Part shown: piece by piece, positions 1 through 8,553 of the stretch
Layout: every line of letters begins with the position of its first letter
Numbering within the stretch: position 1 is the first letter of the stretch
Assembly (NCBI GenBank): GCA_964620325.1
Contig: CAZUIM010000011.1
Coordinates: 14,869-78,868 of the forward strand
Reading direction: 5' to 3'
Source of the DNA: CAZMYM01 sp964620325
GTDB taxonomy: Bacteria > Bipolaricaulota > Bipolaricaulia > UBA7950 > UBA9294
DNA length: 64,000 nt
Made by a program: the position numbers and the translations under genes
Notes under the pieces: model-generated
The model's input: only the letters and a program-made list of their open reading frames with translations
Database searches by the model: none
Told to the model about the DNA's origin: nothing

Positions 1-120
1 GGTCACGTTCGCCCCGCCGAGGAACTCGGCGACGTCCTCTTCCTCGCAGCCGCCGAGCGCGAGCGCCGCTGCGATCAGGGCGACCAACCCCGCTCCGAGA
101 ATCACTCTTCGCTTCATCAT
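1..120 (-). CDS. Lipoprotein, partial (C-terminal part outside window)
   Basis: The gene runs off the left edge of the window, so only about 40 N-terminal residues are seen. They begin MMKRRVILGAG, continue with a hydrophobic stretch and end the signal at a lipobox ALGGC followed by three Glu. This is a typical lipoprotein signal, so the protein should be exported and lipidated. Two adjacent ATG codons and an in-frame ATG nine bases earlier (129) are possible starts; a GGAGGGG run abuts the ATG pair. It lies 46 bp after the small membrane protein that ends the ABC operon, on the same strand, so it may be its last gene. Function unknown. Confidence 0.7.
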   Translation of the reverse strand, partial: MMKRRVILGAGLVALIAAALALGGCEEEDVAEFLGGANVT

Positions 121-166
121 CCCCTCCATGATCCACCTCGAGCGCGTGCAGCCGTTCTCCCGCGTC

Positions 167-328
167 TTAGAGCCGCCCGCCGACGATCTGCCAGACGAGA
201 ACCGCGCAGGCGAGCATACCGACACCCCGCGACGTGAAGCTCCGCGTTCCCGTCCAGAGACGATACCCCCAGTACCCGACGAGTGCGACCAATCCGACCC
301 GTACGACGATCAGGAATGCCTGGGTCAT
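167..328 (-). CDS. Small membrane protein of ABC operon
   Basis: A 53-residue protein with two likely transmembrane segments (residues about 4-22 and 35-50). It has a GGAGG ribosome site 7 bp before the ATG, and the ATG overlaps the TGA of the upstream permease (ATGA), so translation is probably coupled. That coupling, rather than homology, is the reason to call it a gene. It may be an accessory subunit of the exporter encoded upstream. No family recognised. Confidence 0.6.
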   Translation of the reverse strand: MTQAFLIVVRVGLVALVGYWGYRLWTGTRSFTSRGVGMLACAVLVWQIVGGRL

Positions 329-1116
329 GCTTCCACCTCCTGCCAGATCCGACCGGCGAGCGCGAGCAGCACGACGGTCAGCGCGAGCATGATCAGAAGC
401 GGCTCGATCGGCAAGCCTTTGTAGAGCGCTTCGCTCATCGGGATGGTCGCCTCCGGATCGCCCGCGCGTAGCCGCTCGACCACGGGATCCGGGATGTTGG
501 CGAGGAGCCGCCATCCCGGAAGGCTGTACGAGACGCGAACGATCCCGTTGATCAGCCAGCGCACCGCGAACGGGGTCCCGAGGATCATCACCGTCCCCGG
601 AATCCATCCCGGTCCCGAGATCCGGTAGGCGCTGATGAAGACCATGAGCAGAAGCGTCCACGCCAACAGCGGCAGGATCGTGACGCTGGTGGCGTAGAAC
701 GGGACGGCGAGGGTCAGCTCAAACAGGCTCCTCGCGTCGAGGTGGATCCCCGCGAGGGCCATGATCCACCAGCAGAGGAAGCCGATCGCGATCGTGTAGC
801 CGAAGGCCACGCCGGCGGCGTAGAGGTACCGAGCGCCGATGTGCACGTGCCCGCTCGGTGGGGTCAGAAGCAACACCTGATACTGCCCCTGACGCGTCTC
901 CGAGCGGATCCGCCCGACCATCAGGCAGAGGACGAGTGCGCCGATCGCGCCCGCCACGAACAGGAGTCCGCCGCGGATGCCGAGCCGCTCGGACACGTCC
1001 ATCACGCGAACCTGCTTGATCCCCCAGGCCCAGAAGGCGAGTGAGCCGAGCAGCGACACGGCCCAAATCCAGCTTCGTCGGTGCTCGAGCCAGAGGAGGG
1101 TCTTGAAGCTTCTCAT
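325..1116 (-). CDS. ABC-2 type transporter permease
   Basis: A 263-residue integral membrane protein with about six hydrophobic segments, starting near residue 17 and ending near residue 258. It has the layout of ABC-2 permeases that pair with a separate ATPase. Its start overlaps the stop of the ATPase gene by 4 bp (ATGA). With the GntR-type regulator it forms a ytr-like export operon. Such systems are often induced by cell-envelope stress; the substrate cannot be read from the sequence. Confidence 0.85.
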   Translation of the reverse strand: MRSFKTLLWLEHRRSWIWAVSLLGSLAFWAWGIKQVRVMDVSERLGIRGGLLFVAGAIGALVLCLMVGRIRSETRQGQYQVLLLTPPSGHVHIGARYLYAAGVAFGYTIAIGFLCWWIMALAGIHLDARSLFELTLAVPFYATSVTILPLLAWTLLLMVFISAYRISGPGWIPGTVMILGTPFAVRWLINGIVRVSYSLPGWRLLANIPDPVVERLRAGDPEATIPMSEALYKGLPIEPLLIMLALTVVLLALAGRIWQEVEA

Positions 1117-1793
1117 GCGAGCACCTCCTTGAACGTCTCGACGACGCTCCTCCCCCGTTTGCGCAGTTCCTCGGCTCGCGCGTCGAAGGCGAGCCGCCCC
1201 TCACGCAGGTAGATCGCACGCTCGAACAGCCCCTCCGCCTCGGCAACTTCGTGGGTCGAGAGCAGAATCGTCTCGTCGGTGTGCCACTCGCGGACGAGCG
1301 ACATCAGAATCCGCTCGCGCGAGATCAGGTCGATTCCGGCGAGCGGCTCGTCGAGCAGGTAGAGCTTGGCGCTTCGCGCGAGAGCCATCGCCAGGCGCAA
1401 CCGACCCCGTTCGCCCTTCGACATCGCCTTCGTCTTCCGGGTCGGAACCGCGAGCGCGTCGAGGAGCTCGTGAAACTGGCCCGGAGCGAAATCCGGGTAC
1501 AGCCCAACCATGAATCGCTCCGCGTCCGCCGGCGTCATCCACGGCCAGAGGGTGTCCGTCTCACCGAGATAGACGACGCGGCCGCGATTCCCCCGTGCGT
1601 CGCCGCCGAATACCGTGATCCTCCCCGCTGTCGGGAAGAGGAGGCCGGCGAGCAGCTTGAGCATCGTCGATTTCCCGCTCCCGTTCAGTCCGAGAACGCC
1701 GACAATCTCCCCCGGCGGGAACTCGATGTCGAGATTCCTCACGCCCTCGGCCGTTCGGTAGTGCTTGGTGACGTTCTCCAAGCTAGCGAGCAT
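1113..1793 (-). CDS. ABC transporter ATP-binding protein
   Basis: A 226-residue nucleotide-binding subunit. The Walker A motif GLNGSGKST is at residues 35-43. The signature loop is the variant MSKGERGRL, Walker B is LYLLDEP, and the H-loop is in LSTHE. It energises the adjacent ABC-2 permease at the cytoplasmic face. It starts 11 bp inside the regulator gene and ends inside the permease start, so regulator, ATPase and permease are one transcription unit. The short length and lone domain fit the BcrA/YtrB-like export ATPases. Confidence 0.92.
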   Translation of the reverse strand: MLASLENVTKHYRTAEGVRNLDIEFPPGEIVGVLGLNGSGKSTMLKLLAGLLFPTAGRITVFGGDARGNRGRVVYLGETDTLWPWMTPADAERFMVGLYPDFAPGQFHELLDALAVPTRKTKAMSKGERGRLRLAMALARSAKLYLLDEPLAGIDLISRERILMSLVREWHTDETILLSTHEVAEAEGLFERAIYLREGRLAFDARAEELRKRGRSVVETFKEVLA

Positions 1794-2160
1794 TCCATGC
1801 CTCCTTCAGCGCGCCCATCGCCTCGTCTCTCTCGACGCCGAGTTCGCGAACCTCGGTCACGAACGTCTCGGCGGAGCCTGTCAGCATTTCATCCTTCATC
1901 GCTTTCACCGGCGCGTCCTCCCTGACGAACGTTCCCAGTCCACGCCGCGTCTCCAGGATGCCCTCCGCCTCGAGCTGCCGGTACGCGTGAACGACCGTGT
2001 TCGGATTGACGCTCAGCGTTCCCGCAAGATCACGCGCCGACGGAAGCTTCTCGCCCCGACGCAGTTCCCCGCGTGCCAACAGCCGGCGCACGTTTCTCCC
2101 GATCTGCTCGAAGATCGGTCCCGCGTCCATGTCGAGGAGCCAAACAGCCTTCGTCGTCAT
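1783..2160 (-). CDS. GntR-family (YtrA subfamily) transcriptional regulator
   Basis: A 125-residue protein with an N-terminal winged HTH: PIFEQIGRNVRRLLARGEL then the recognition region LPSARDLAGTLSVNPNTV. It has only a short helical tail and no effector domain, the hallmark of the YtrA subgroup, which represses its own ABC operon. The ATG at 2160 has no Shine-Dalgarno. A promoter TTGACG-18-TACACT puts the -10 only 8 nt before it, so the mRNA should be nearly leaderless and this start is favoured over longer readings. Confidence 0.88.
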   Translation of the reverse strand: MTTKAVWLLDMDAGPIFEQIGRNVRRLLARGELRRGEKLPSARDLAGTLSVNPNTVVHAYRQLEAEGILETRRGLGTFVREDAPVKAMKDEMLTGSAETFVTEVRELGVERDEAMGALKEAWNAR

Positions 2161-2198
2161 AGTGTACGAGTGTACTAATGCACCCCGAGACCCGTCAA
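2161..2198 (-). promoter_or_regulatory. Promoter and likely auto-operator of the GntR-ABC operon
   Basis: On the minus strand the -35 TTGACG (2193-2198) and -10 TACACT (2169-2174) are separated by 18 bp. Two copies of GTGTAC/GTACAC (2162-2167 and 2170-2175) sit over the -10 and the start region, spaced 8 bp apart. YtrA-type regulators bind operators of this general GTGTA/TACAC kind close to their own promoter, so autorepression is a reasonable inference. Confidence 0.5.
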
Positions 2199-2390
2199 CT
2201 CCTGGACTCAACGAGCGGACGGCATCGTGAAAGCGAGAACAGACGGTCTCTTCCCGCCGACGATGCGGAGAACCCGCCTCGCACGGAGGAGGTTGCTTCA
2301 ATGATTCCCACGCGGTCTTCCCACGGCACGCGCCCGCACGGGCGATTCCGCGAGCCTCTCGCGAAGCGGCTTCGGCCATACTGCGGGCGA

Positions 2391-3143
2391 ATGCGGACGG
2401 GAAGAGCCGCGGTGGGGGCAGGATGCCTGCTTCTTGCGGCGGGCGTGGTGGGCTGCTCCCTCTCCAGGATGCCGCCGGAGGCCGTTCTCGTTGTGGAGCG
2501 GCCGGATGCTGCAACGTTTTCCGCTTCTCGGGGCTCGATTCGCGCGACCCTGATGGTGCGGTCGTCGGGAGGCCCCATCCACATCGGCATTGGCGTTCGC
2601 ACAATCGTTGAGGAGAACGCGTTCAGCGGGAACACACCGAACGACGTGGCCTACGAAGACGTCGGGCCGGGAGTCGCACGGCCCCGCCCGCGTGAACCGA
2701 GTTTGCGAATCGAGCAACCCGCGAGGCTGCACTCGATCGCACCGGGCGTGCACCTCGCCCCCGATCTGTTGACTGGGAGCCGGACGGTCGAGCGCGTGGA
2801 TGAACGGGGCCCGCACGCAAGAAACAACGTGCACTCCAAGCCGTTTCCCAGCCGTCGCAACGCTTCTCTCCATCGGAAGCTTCGAGTGTCGTTCGCAGCC
2901 GGTGGGCGTCGCGTGCGGCCAGCGTGGAAGAGCGCGACACAAGGTGGCGTGAGTTGGGGCGGGGAGAATGCGGTTCTCATGGTTCGCGGCGCCGGCAGAT
3001 CTCTTCTGGAATCCCGTAGCGGGAGGCATTCACTCCACAGCGCTGGGCTCTGGCAGCCACACTCAGTCCGCGCTCACTCGATCAGCAATTCCCGTATAGG
3101 AGACAGTGATGTTTCGCGCATTACGCCATCAGATCCCGCTTGA
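2391..3143 (+). pseudogene. Possible lipoprotein gene, decayed or spurious
   Basis: From the ATG at 2391 an open frame of 250 codons starts with a convincing lipoprotein signal: MRTGRAAVGAG, a hydrophobic core, then the lipobox VVGC. About 70 more residues look protein-like (beta-rich, for example IHIGIGVRTIVEE). After roughly 2670 the composition becomes rich in Arg, His, Pro and Ser, as in a wrong reading frame, and neither other forward frame picks up a sensible continuation. The 2161-3120 stretch otherwise holds no gene I can support. It could be a frameshifted remnant or a short exported protein. Confidence 0.25.
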
Positions 3144-3348
3144 TGCGGTCGAATTCGTCCTTGGAGATCTCGCCGTGGGCGTAGCGGTCCTTCAGGTGAT
3201 CGAACGGTGTCTTCGGGTGATACGTTCGGTCGTCTCGGCGGTCGGCGAGTCGACGGACCGACCAGACGACGAGCACGATGATGCTCCCGAAGAACAGGAA
3301 TCCGCCGAGGATCATCGGCCATCCTCCCGAGTGGTAGTACTCGCCCAC
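3121..3348 (-). CDS. SHOCT-domain small membrane protein
   Basis: A 75-residue protein. One transmembrane helix (about residues 11-31) is followed by a charged linker and a C-terminal SHOCT motif (LKDRYAHGEISKDEFDRIK), the short oligomerisation domain found at the ends of many membrane proteins. A GGAGGG ribosome site lies 6 bp before the ATG. The gene stands alone; its function is unknown. Confidence 0.85.
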   Translation of the reverse strand: MGEYYHSGGWPMILGGFLFFGSIIVLVVWSVRRLADRRDDRTYHPKTPFDHLKDRYAHGEISKDEFDRIKRDLMA

Positions 3349-3716
3349 ATGTCGATCCCTCCTCGTCTTCGGATCGAGCCAGATTCTCGCTCCGGTGTGG
3401 CGACTCGGTGAGGGACGCGTGAGACTGGCATGTCGGTGATGTGGATGGTCTCGATCCCTGTGCCTCGATGCCGGTTCGCGCCGACAGGGAGTGATGCGGT
3501 CCGCGGCTGTTCCCGTAGTTCTCCCATGCAGGCCTAACAGGCGGCCGTGCGGTCCAGCGTCGCCTGGGCGGGCCCCGGTCCGGCTTCATTCCGACCGGTT
3601 CGCGGAGGCCGCGCGGCTCGGAGCTCTCGTCAGGGAACACAGGAGCGGCCTCGAGGGGCGTAACCTAGAATAGACACGGAGAGCCTGCGGAGTCGAACGG
3701 GGGGCCTGCCGCGGTG
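3349..3716. other. Intergenic region without recognisable gene
   Basis: About 370 bp between two minus-strand genes. Open frames here have Arg/Pro-rich translations and no ribosome site, and I see no RNA gene, repeat or convincing terminator. It presumably contains the upstream region of the SHOCT gene and the downstream end of the receiver gene. Confidence 0.4.
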
Positions 3717-4172
3717 TCAACCAAGCGCCAGCGTCGCCGCCTGCCAGTAGTCGTAGATGGTGCGAACGACGGTGACGAATTCCTCCTCGTCGACCGGCTT
3801 GGTGAAGAAGCCGGCAGCCCCGTGGTCGTACGCCTTGACCATGTCCTCTTCGCGCTCAGACACTGTCAGGACGATCACGGGAATCGGGGCGAGTTGCTCG
3901 TCGGCCTTGATCCGCTCGAGCAGCTCCTGTCCATTGAACTTCGGCATGTTCAGATTCGTGATCAGAATGTCCGGTCTCGGGACGTTTTCGAAGCCGTTCT
4001 TCGTGGCGAGGAAGTCGAGCGCTTCCTCTCCGTCTTTCGCGTGAAAGATCTTCGGCCGTTCGTCGCACCGGCGGAATCCACGTTTGATGAGTCTTACGTC
4101 GTTCGGATTGTCCTCGACGACCAGAACCCGCATCGGGACCGAACGCATCGGTCCATCCATCGCTGCCCTCAT
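3717..4172 (-). CDS. Single-domain receiver protein, phosphoacceptor Asp replaced by Asn
   Basis: A 151-residue CheY-like protein of the Rcp1 type, consisting only of a receiver domain. The acidic pocket (VVEDNPND), the conserved Thr (VIVLT) and Lys (FTKPVDE) are present. The residue that is normally the phosphorylated Asp is Asn: the strand reads ILITNLNMP, and its codon is AAT. It therefore cannot be phosphorylated in the standard way unless the Asn is deamidated. It may act as a constitutive or ligand-type receiver. No kinase is adjacent. The start could also be Met9 or Met14 (MRVLVVED). Confidence 0.85.
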   Translation of the reverse strand: MRAAMDGPMRSVPMRVLVVEDNPNDVRLIKRGFRRCDERPKIFHAKDGEEALDFLATKNGFENVPRPDILITNLNMPKFNGQELLERIKADEQLAPIPVIVLTVSEREEDMVKAYDHGAAGFFTKPVDEEEFVTVVRTIYDYWQAATLALG

Positions 4173-4274
4173 CCGCGATCACCCCACAGGAACGATACCC
4201 GGGGGGACGGTTTGCTCGAAAGACGGACGGCCGCTTGGAACACGTGGCATTGCGCACCACCGGGAGGTTCTCGC

Positions 4275-4394
4275 CTACGTGATCCAGTGGATCGTCCGCC
4301 ACAGCCCGAGGAACAGGTCCGCTCGCCGAGCGGGACTCATGTAGTTGCGGTACGGTTCGCCGAACTCCCGGACGAGGTCTTCATCGGGCTTCAT
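4275..4394 (-). pseudogene. C-terminal fragment of isoprenylcysteine/phospholipid methyltransferase-like protein
   Basis: A 39-codon frame reads DEDLVREFGEPYRNYM followed by a short hydrophobic tail. This resembles the conserved last segment of the ICMT/PEMT-like membrane methyltransferase family (E..L...FG..Y..Y). The membrane segments and SAM-binding region that should precede it are absent from all three minus-strand frames of the next 120 bp, so this looks like a remnant. The match is from memory of the family pattern only. Confidence 0.35.
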
Positions 4395-4514
4395 GATCGA
4401 CAGGCGGTTCGCTGCAACGGTGATTGCGCCTGAACGAACCGACCGAGAGCCGCTCACTCGAGCGGGCCGGGTTCGAGGCTTCTGCGATCAACAGCGAGAC
4501 CCTCGCGGCCTCGA

Positions 4515-4943
4515 TCAGTCGTAGACTCGGCGAATCTCCTCGGTCGCCAGGAGGCCATCCATGTCCTTGATCACGGACCAGGATGGGAGCCGCTTGTGGA
4601 CCGTGTAGTACTTCTGGGGGATCGGATGGGTCCCGACGACCACAGGGACGCCGAACTTGGTCTCGATGTACTCCTTGAAATACGCACGTCGCGGACACGG
4701 CGGGTAGCCGACGACGAGACCGGTGGCGAGATGGATCGCCTCGGCGCCGTTCCTGATCATCTCCTCCGGGACGTACTCGACATTGCCACCCGGACAGCCG
4801 CCGCACGACGAATACCCGACGATCTCCAGCGGCTCGCTCTCCGGGTAGCGTTCGAAGCCTCCGATCCGCTCTTGCATAGCGCGGAAGCACTTGCCTCCGC
4901 CGCACGAGCGGTATCGATCACAGATGATAATTCCGATCTTCAC
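4515..4943 (-). CDS. CGGC-domain protein (putative metal-binding)
   Basis: A 142-residue protein beginning with a GTG behind a perfect AAGGAGGT ribosome site 7 bp upstream. It starts MKIGIIICDRYRSCGGGKC and carries the defining SSCGGCPGG motif near residue 46, plus a further Cys in YPPCPRR. These clustered Cys residues identify the CGGC family, whose members are thought to bind metal or a cofactor, with no established reaction. It has no signal peptide and is predicted cytoplasmic. Reading upstream of the GTG gives basic low-complexity sequence, so the GTG start is preferred. Confidence 0.85.
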   Translation of the reverse strand: MKIGIIICDRYRSCGGGKCFRAMQERIGGFERYPESEPLEIVGYSSCGGCPGGNVEYVPEEMIRNGAEAIHLATGLVVGYPPCPRRAYFKEYIETKFGVPVVVGTHPIPQKYYTVHKRLPSWSVIKDMDGLLATEEIRRVYD

Positions 4944-5145
4944 GTGAGCGACCTCCTTGGCGCGAAGTGTAGTTGCTCGGCGTCTGCGCTTCGAGGAGAG
5001 GTCAGCGTCCGGGCCGATCGACTGCGCGTCGTGCGTGGGGATCTTCGGCCTCTTGGCCTTCCTCTTGGCGTGGAACGGGCTCGGCGCGACCGAGCGATCC
5101 CCTGAGTCGCGCACACCGCTTCGCTCGGACGAGATGGGATCTGCG

Positions 5146-6342
5146 CTACGGTCGTGCAGCGGTTCTCGCGCCATTGCGACGGAGGAGTCCTCCGACGAGC
5201 ATCACGACCAGCCCGAGGGTCGCGATCCCGGCCATCAACAGGAACATCCCCCGGAACTCGATGAGCGGAACGGTGAAACCGGCGACGAGCGGACCGAACA
5301 GACCGCCGAGACCGCGGGAGGATTCGTAGAGTCCGAGCATCTGCCCGTGACGCTCGTGCGGCACGCGATCTCCGATGTGGGCCGCCGCGCCCACGTAAAG
5401 GGAGCTGAACGAGAACCCGAGCGTGACGTACCCGGCGACCATGCCGAAGACGTTCGCCGCAAAGACGAAGACGCACGGTGTCAGCACGGAGAGGGCGAAC
5501 CCGAGCATGAAGATCGGTCGGCGGCCGACCCGATCGGCGAGCCAGCCGAAGAGAAGGAGCGCCAGGACTTGCGTCGCCGTGTTCGATGCGCTGACTGCCC
5601 CCATGACGCCCGGCGAGATGCCGATCGAGTCCATGTAGACGTAGAGCAAGGAGAACGTCCCGAGGATCGCCATCTGGCGAAGCATCGTCGCCGCGTACAA
5701 GTCGCCCATTCCGGCCGCGAAGATCGCCGTCCACGGCGCGCGCCTATCTTGGGGGCGAACCGGGTTCTCCGCCGGCAAGAGCATCAGAAGCGCCAGGCCG
5801 ACGAGGGGGAGCGCGGCGGCGAGGGTGAAGGCGAAGCGGAACCCGAGGAGCTCGAGCGCGTACCCGGCGGCGATGTTTCCCACAGCGAAGCCGAGAGCCC
5901 TCGACGACGAGATGTAGGAGAGGTTCTTCCCCCGCCGGCCGACCTGGCTCGCGGCGGAGATGATCGCGACCGAGACCGCGCTGTATCCGGCGAAGAACAG
6001 GAACCGGACGAGCGCCGTCCCGAGGACCAGAGCGGTCGACGGGAGGACGGCGAGAAGGCCGATCGACGCGGCGAGGCTGATCGACAAGAAGGCGAGCAAG
6101 CGGCGCCGCTTCACGTAGTCGGAGACCGTTCCCCAAAGCCAGGAGCCGAGGAGCAGGCCGGCGGAGTTCAGGGCTGCAACCACGCTGATGAAGGACGTCG
6201 AGGCGCCGAGCGACTTCAGGTAGAGCTGGACGAGGAGACCGAGTCCGCCGACCGAGGTCGAAATGAAGAGGGAAGACACCGCGAGCGGGATCGCTCGGCG
6301 CCTCCCTGCACCTACGGGTTGGGTCTCGGGAATCGGTTCCAC
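5146..6342 (-). CDS. Major facilitator superfamily transporter
   Basis: A 398-residue protein with about twelve transmembrane helices. The MFS motif A pattern occurs in loop 2-3 (GTVSDYVKRRR) and is repeated in the second half (GWLADRVGRRP), as expected from the duplicated fold. The GTG at 6342 is the first start available but has no Shine-Dalgarno, so the true start is uncertain. It stands alone between a lipoprotein gene and the CGGC gene. Substrate unknown; the overall look is of a small-molecule or drug efflux carrier. Confidence 0.88.
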   Translation of the reverse strand: MEPIPETQPVGAGRRRAIPLAVSSLFISTSVGGLGLLVQLYLKSLGASTSFISVVAALNSAGLLLGSWLWGTVSDYVKRRRLLAFLSISLAASIGLLAVLPSTALVLGTALVRFLFFAGYSAVSVAIISAASQVGRRGKNLSYISSSRALGFAVGNIAAGYALELLGFRFAFTLAAALPLVGLALLMLLPAENPVRPQDRRAPWTAIFAAGMGDLYAATMLRQMAILGTFSLLYVYMDSIGISPGVMGAVSASNTATQVLALLLFGWLADRVGRRPIFMLGFALSVLTPCVFVFAANVFGMVAGYVTLGFSFSSLYVGAAAHIGDRVPHERHGQMLGLYESSRGLGGLFGPLVAGFTVPLIEFRGMFLLMAGIATLGLVVMLVGGLLRRNGARTAARP

Positions 6343-6498
6343 CGCGGCCGGCAGGATACTCGGCTCCGCCGGTCCCGTCCACGAGACACCTTCCGTGTCC
6401 CTGGCAGCGTCCGTGTTGGCTCGGCGAGCCCGGTGGGTGACCGAGCCGCGAACGTTCGAAATGGCCGCGAGGTTGTTCGCGGCCCGTCCGGCAGCAAA

Positions 6499-7131
6499 CT
6501 AGGAGCTTCCGAGTTGGATGAGGAAGCGACTCTCCGCGTCGCTTCCGACGTTGTTCAGGTGCGGCTCCTTCAGCTCGTAGTAGGGGGCCTGCTCCGAGCC
6601 GAGGGTCGTCGACCATTCCTTGTAGTCGATGTCATCGAAGACGAGATGGGTCCCTGCACCGACGATCTCGTAGTAGCGCTCGCCGAGAATCGTCTCGCTG
6701 TACGGGATGTTCTCACCTTCGATCTCGAAGTACTCGAACCATTCGCCGTAGATGTAGTTGCGGAGCTGTCGCGCGTAGAAGTACTCGATGTTCGTCTCAT
6801 CAGCGCTCAGCCAGATCTCCACGTACGTGTTCGAGTAGTCGCCTCCGTCCCAGGTCGAGGTGAACACCTTGGCCTGCTCGTCGTAGTCCCCACTGACGGC
6901 GTAGAATCCCGTTCCCAGTGGTGTGTTGGGCTGATCTGCACCTTCGCAACGGACCGTTCCGATGATGTCGAACTCGAGTCGGACGTTTGCCACCGGCCCG
7001 GTCGTCGGCGTGCCCCCGTTGCCGGGTCCCTCGATCCACCCGGTGATCGTGTCGATGAAATCCTGGAACGTGCACGCCGACAGAAGCGCAACGGCGCACA
7101 ACAGCGCCACAACCCACGGCCATCGTCTCAT
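6499..7131 (-). CDS. Exported lipoprotein of unknown function
   Basis: A 210-residue protein. The ATG at 7131 is chosen because an AAGGAGG site lies 6 bp upstream. It has a signal peptide with the lipobox LLSAC at residues 15-19, then an acidic, aromatic-rich beta-type domain with many Tyr and Glu (for example EWFEYFEIEGENIPY). It should be anchored in the cell envelope. I do not recognise the domain. Confidence 0.8.
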   Translation of the reverse strand: MRRWPWVVALLCAVALLSACTFQDFIDTITGWIEGPGNGGTPTTGPVANVRLEFDIIGTVRCEGADQPNTPLGTGFYAVSGDYDEQAKVFTSTWDGGDYSNTYVEIWLSADETNIEYFYARQLRNYIYGEWFEYFEIEGENIPYSETILGERYYEIVGAGTHLVFDDIDYKEWSTTLGSEQAPYYELKEPHLNNVGSDAESRFLIQLGSS

Positions 7132-7179
7132 CTGATTCCTCCTTGTCACCCGTCCACCACTCCATCCTAGAGGCGCCGC

Positions 7180-8010
7180 TCAAGCGGGCCAAGTCGGGTC
7201 GGCGTACCCCGGTTCGGTGTCACGCGACGCGAGCTCTTCAGCCGTCAGGTCGGTGATGAACATGTGCCCCGGGGCGTGGGTGATCATCCGCGGAGTCCTG
7301 CTGTGGATCGCGGCGGCGAGAGCCGTAACGCCAGAAGCCCAGAAGACGGGGATCTCGCCCGGCTCGATCGGGACGCGCTCTCCGAAGTCGGGTGAATCGA
7401 GATCGTCGATCCCCAGGTCGAGAGGACGGGCGATGTGGATCGGCTCTCCGTGCGCGAAGCCGAACTGCCGCGTGGCCGCGATGACCTGCGGTACGTCGCG
7501 CTCGCGAATCGGCCGCATCGACACGACGAGCGGTCCCGAGAAGGCCCCGGCCGGCTTCGTCGCCCGATCCGTGATGTACATCGGAACGTTTCCTCCGGCT
7601 TCGAGGTGTCGGACGGGCGTTCCGCCGGCGGCGAGCGGTGCGTCGAACGTCAAACTGCAACCCAGCAGAAAGGCGACGGAGTCGGCGTGCCAAAGAGTGA
7701 CGATGTCGGTCGCTTCCTCGTCCAGCTTCCCGTGGCGGTACACCCGATAGACGGGGAGGTCGGTTCGCAGATCAGCGCTGGGTGCGAGCTTCTTCGGAAC
7801 CGGCGAGCCGGGGTCGGTCCGATCGAGGAGCGGGAGCGCTCGCGGATTCGCTCTGCAGAAGGACTCGAAGTCGTCGGCGAGATGCGCCGAGACCACGGCC
7901 AGGCTCGCCTGGATGTATCCAGGGGCCAGATTCGCCGTCGGTCTCGTCCACAGACCGGCGCGAATCCTCGCTCGTGCCTTCGCTGCTGGAGTTCGTTCTC
8001 CGCCTGTCAC
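7180..8010 (-). CDS. DUF1445 / YcsI family putative hydro-lyase
   Basis: A 276-residue protein with the family's opening pattern RIRAGLWTRPTANLAPGYIQ and later FLLGCSLTFD and NVPMYIT, as in the YcsI/D-glutamate cyclase-like (DUF1445) enzymes. Members have been described as putative hydro-lyases, and the mammalian relative converts D-glutamate to 5-oxoproline; the substrate here is unknown. The start is a GTG at 8010 with a weak GGAG. The gene stands alone. Length matches the family (about 260-280). Confidence 0.85.
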   Translation of the reverse strand: MTGGERTPAAKARARIRAGLWTRPTANLAPGYIQASLAVVSAHLADDFESFCRANPRALPLLDRTDPGSPVPKKLAPSADLRTDLPVYRVYRHGKLDEEATDIVTLWHADSVAFLLGCSLTFDAPLAAGGTPVRHLEAGGNVPMYITDRATKPAGAFSGPLVVSMRPIRERDVPQVIAATRQFGFAHGEPIHIARPLDLGIDDLDSPDFGERVPIEPGEIPVFWASGVTALAAAIHSRTPRMITHAPGHMFITDLTAEELASRDTEPGYADPTWPA

Positions 8011-8171
8011 GCTCCGGCCCCCTCTTCCAAGTTGTGCGCGTCGCTGTACGTGTCGAGGCCGTGTCGGCGAGGCGTCACGGAAGTGATTGTATGGATGCGG
8101 TGGCTCGCTTGCCCGTTCCCGCGTTCTGGTCTACCCTGACGGCGGTAACAGGACGGGAGGAGAGTGGTCCC

Positions 8172-8531
8172 ATGGAAGAATCGATGATCGCATACTGCGG
8201 ACTGGTCTGCACAGAGTGTGACGCATACAAGGCGACGCAGGCCGGGGACACCGACGCGTTGGAGCGAATGGCGGAGGAGGCGGCGGACCGATTCGGCGTC
8301 GAGATGACGGTCGCCGATGCGATGTGCGATGGGTGTCGAGCGGCGACCGGTCGGCAGATTGAGTACTGCCACGAGTGTGCGATCCGTCTGTGCGCCGTTC
8401 AGAAGCACATCGAGAACTGCGCCTATTGTGAGGACTACCCGTGCGAGAAGATTGATGGGTTCTCCAAGCCGGGTAGTGGGCACCGCCAGAGGCTCGACGA
8501 CATGCGCGCGTCGCTTCGTCCGGCGAGCTGA
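8172..8531 (+). CDS. DUF3795 Cys-rich (zinc-binding type) protein
   Basis: A 119-residue protein with the typical DUF3795 arrangement: YCGLVCTECDAY at the N-terminus, then CDGC, YCHECAIRLCA and NCAYCEDYPCEK. About a dozen Cys residues in paired CxxC-like motifs suggest metal binding. Its biochemical role is not known. The ribosome site GGGAGGAG lies about 10 bp before the ATG. It is the only plus-strand gene in this stretch. Confidence 0.88.
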   Translation: MEESMIAYCGLVCTECDAYKATQAGDTDALERMAEEAADRFGVEMTVADAMCDGCRAATGRQIEYCHECAIRLCAVQKHIENCAYCEDYPCEKIDGFSKPGSGHRQRLDDMRASLRPAS

Positions 8532-8553
8532 CTCGGTCGGCTCTTCGTTCTGG

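Noticed and set aside
4957..7170. A 737-codon plus-strand open frame
   Set aside because: It runs antisense to the MFS, lipoprotein and CGGC genes, its translation is almost only Arg, Glu, Asp, Gly and Ala, and it has no domain or ribosome site. Long antisense frames are expected at this GC content.
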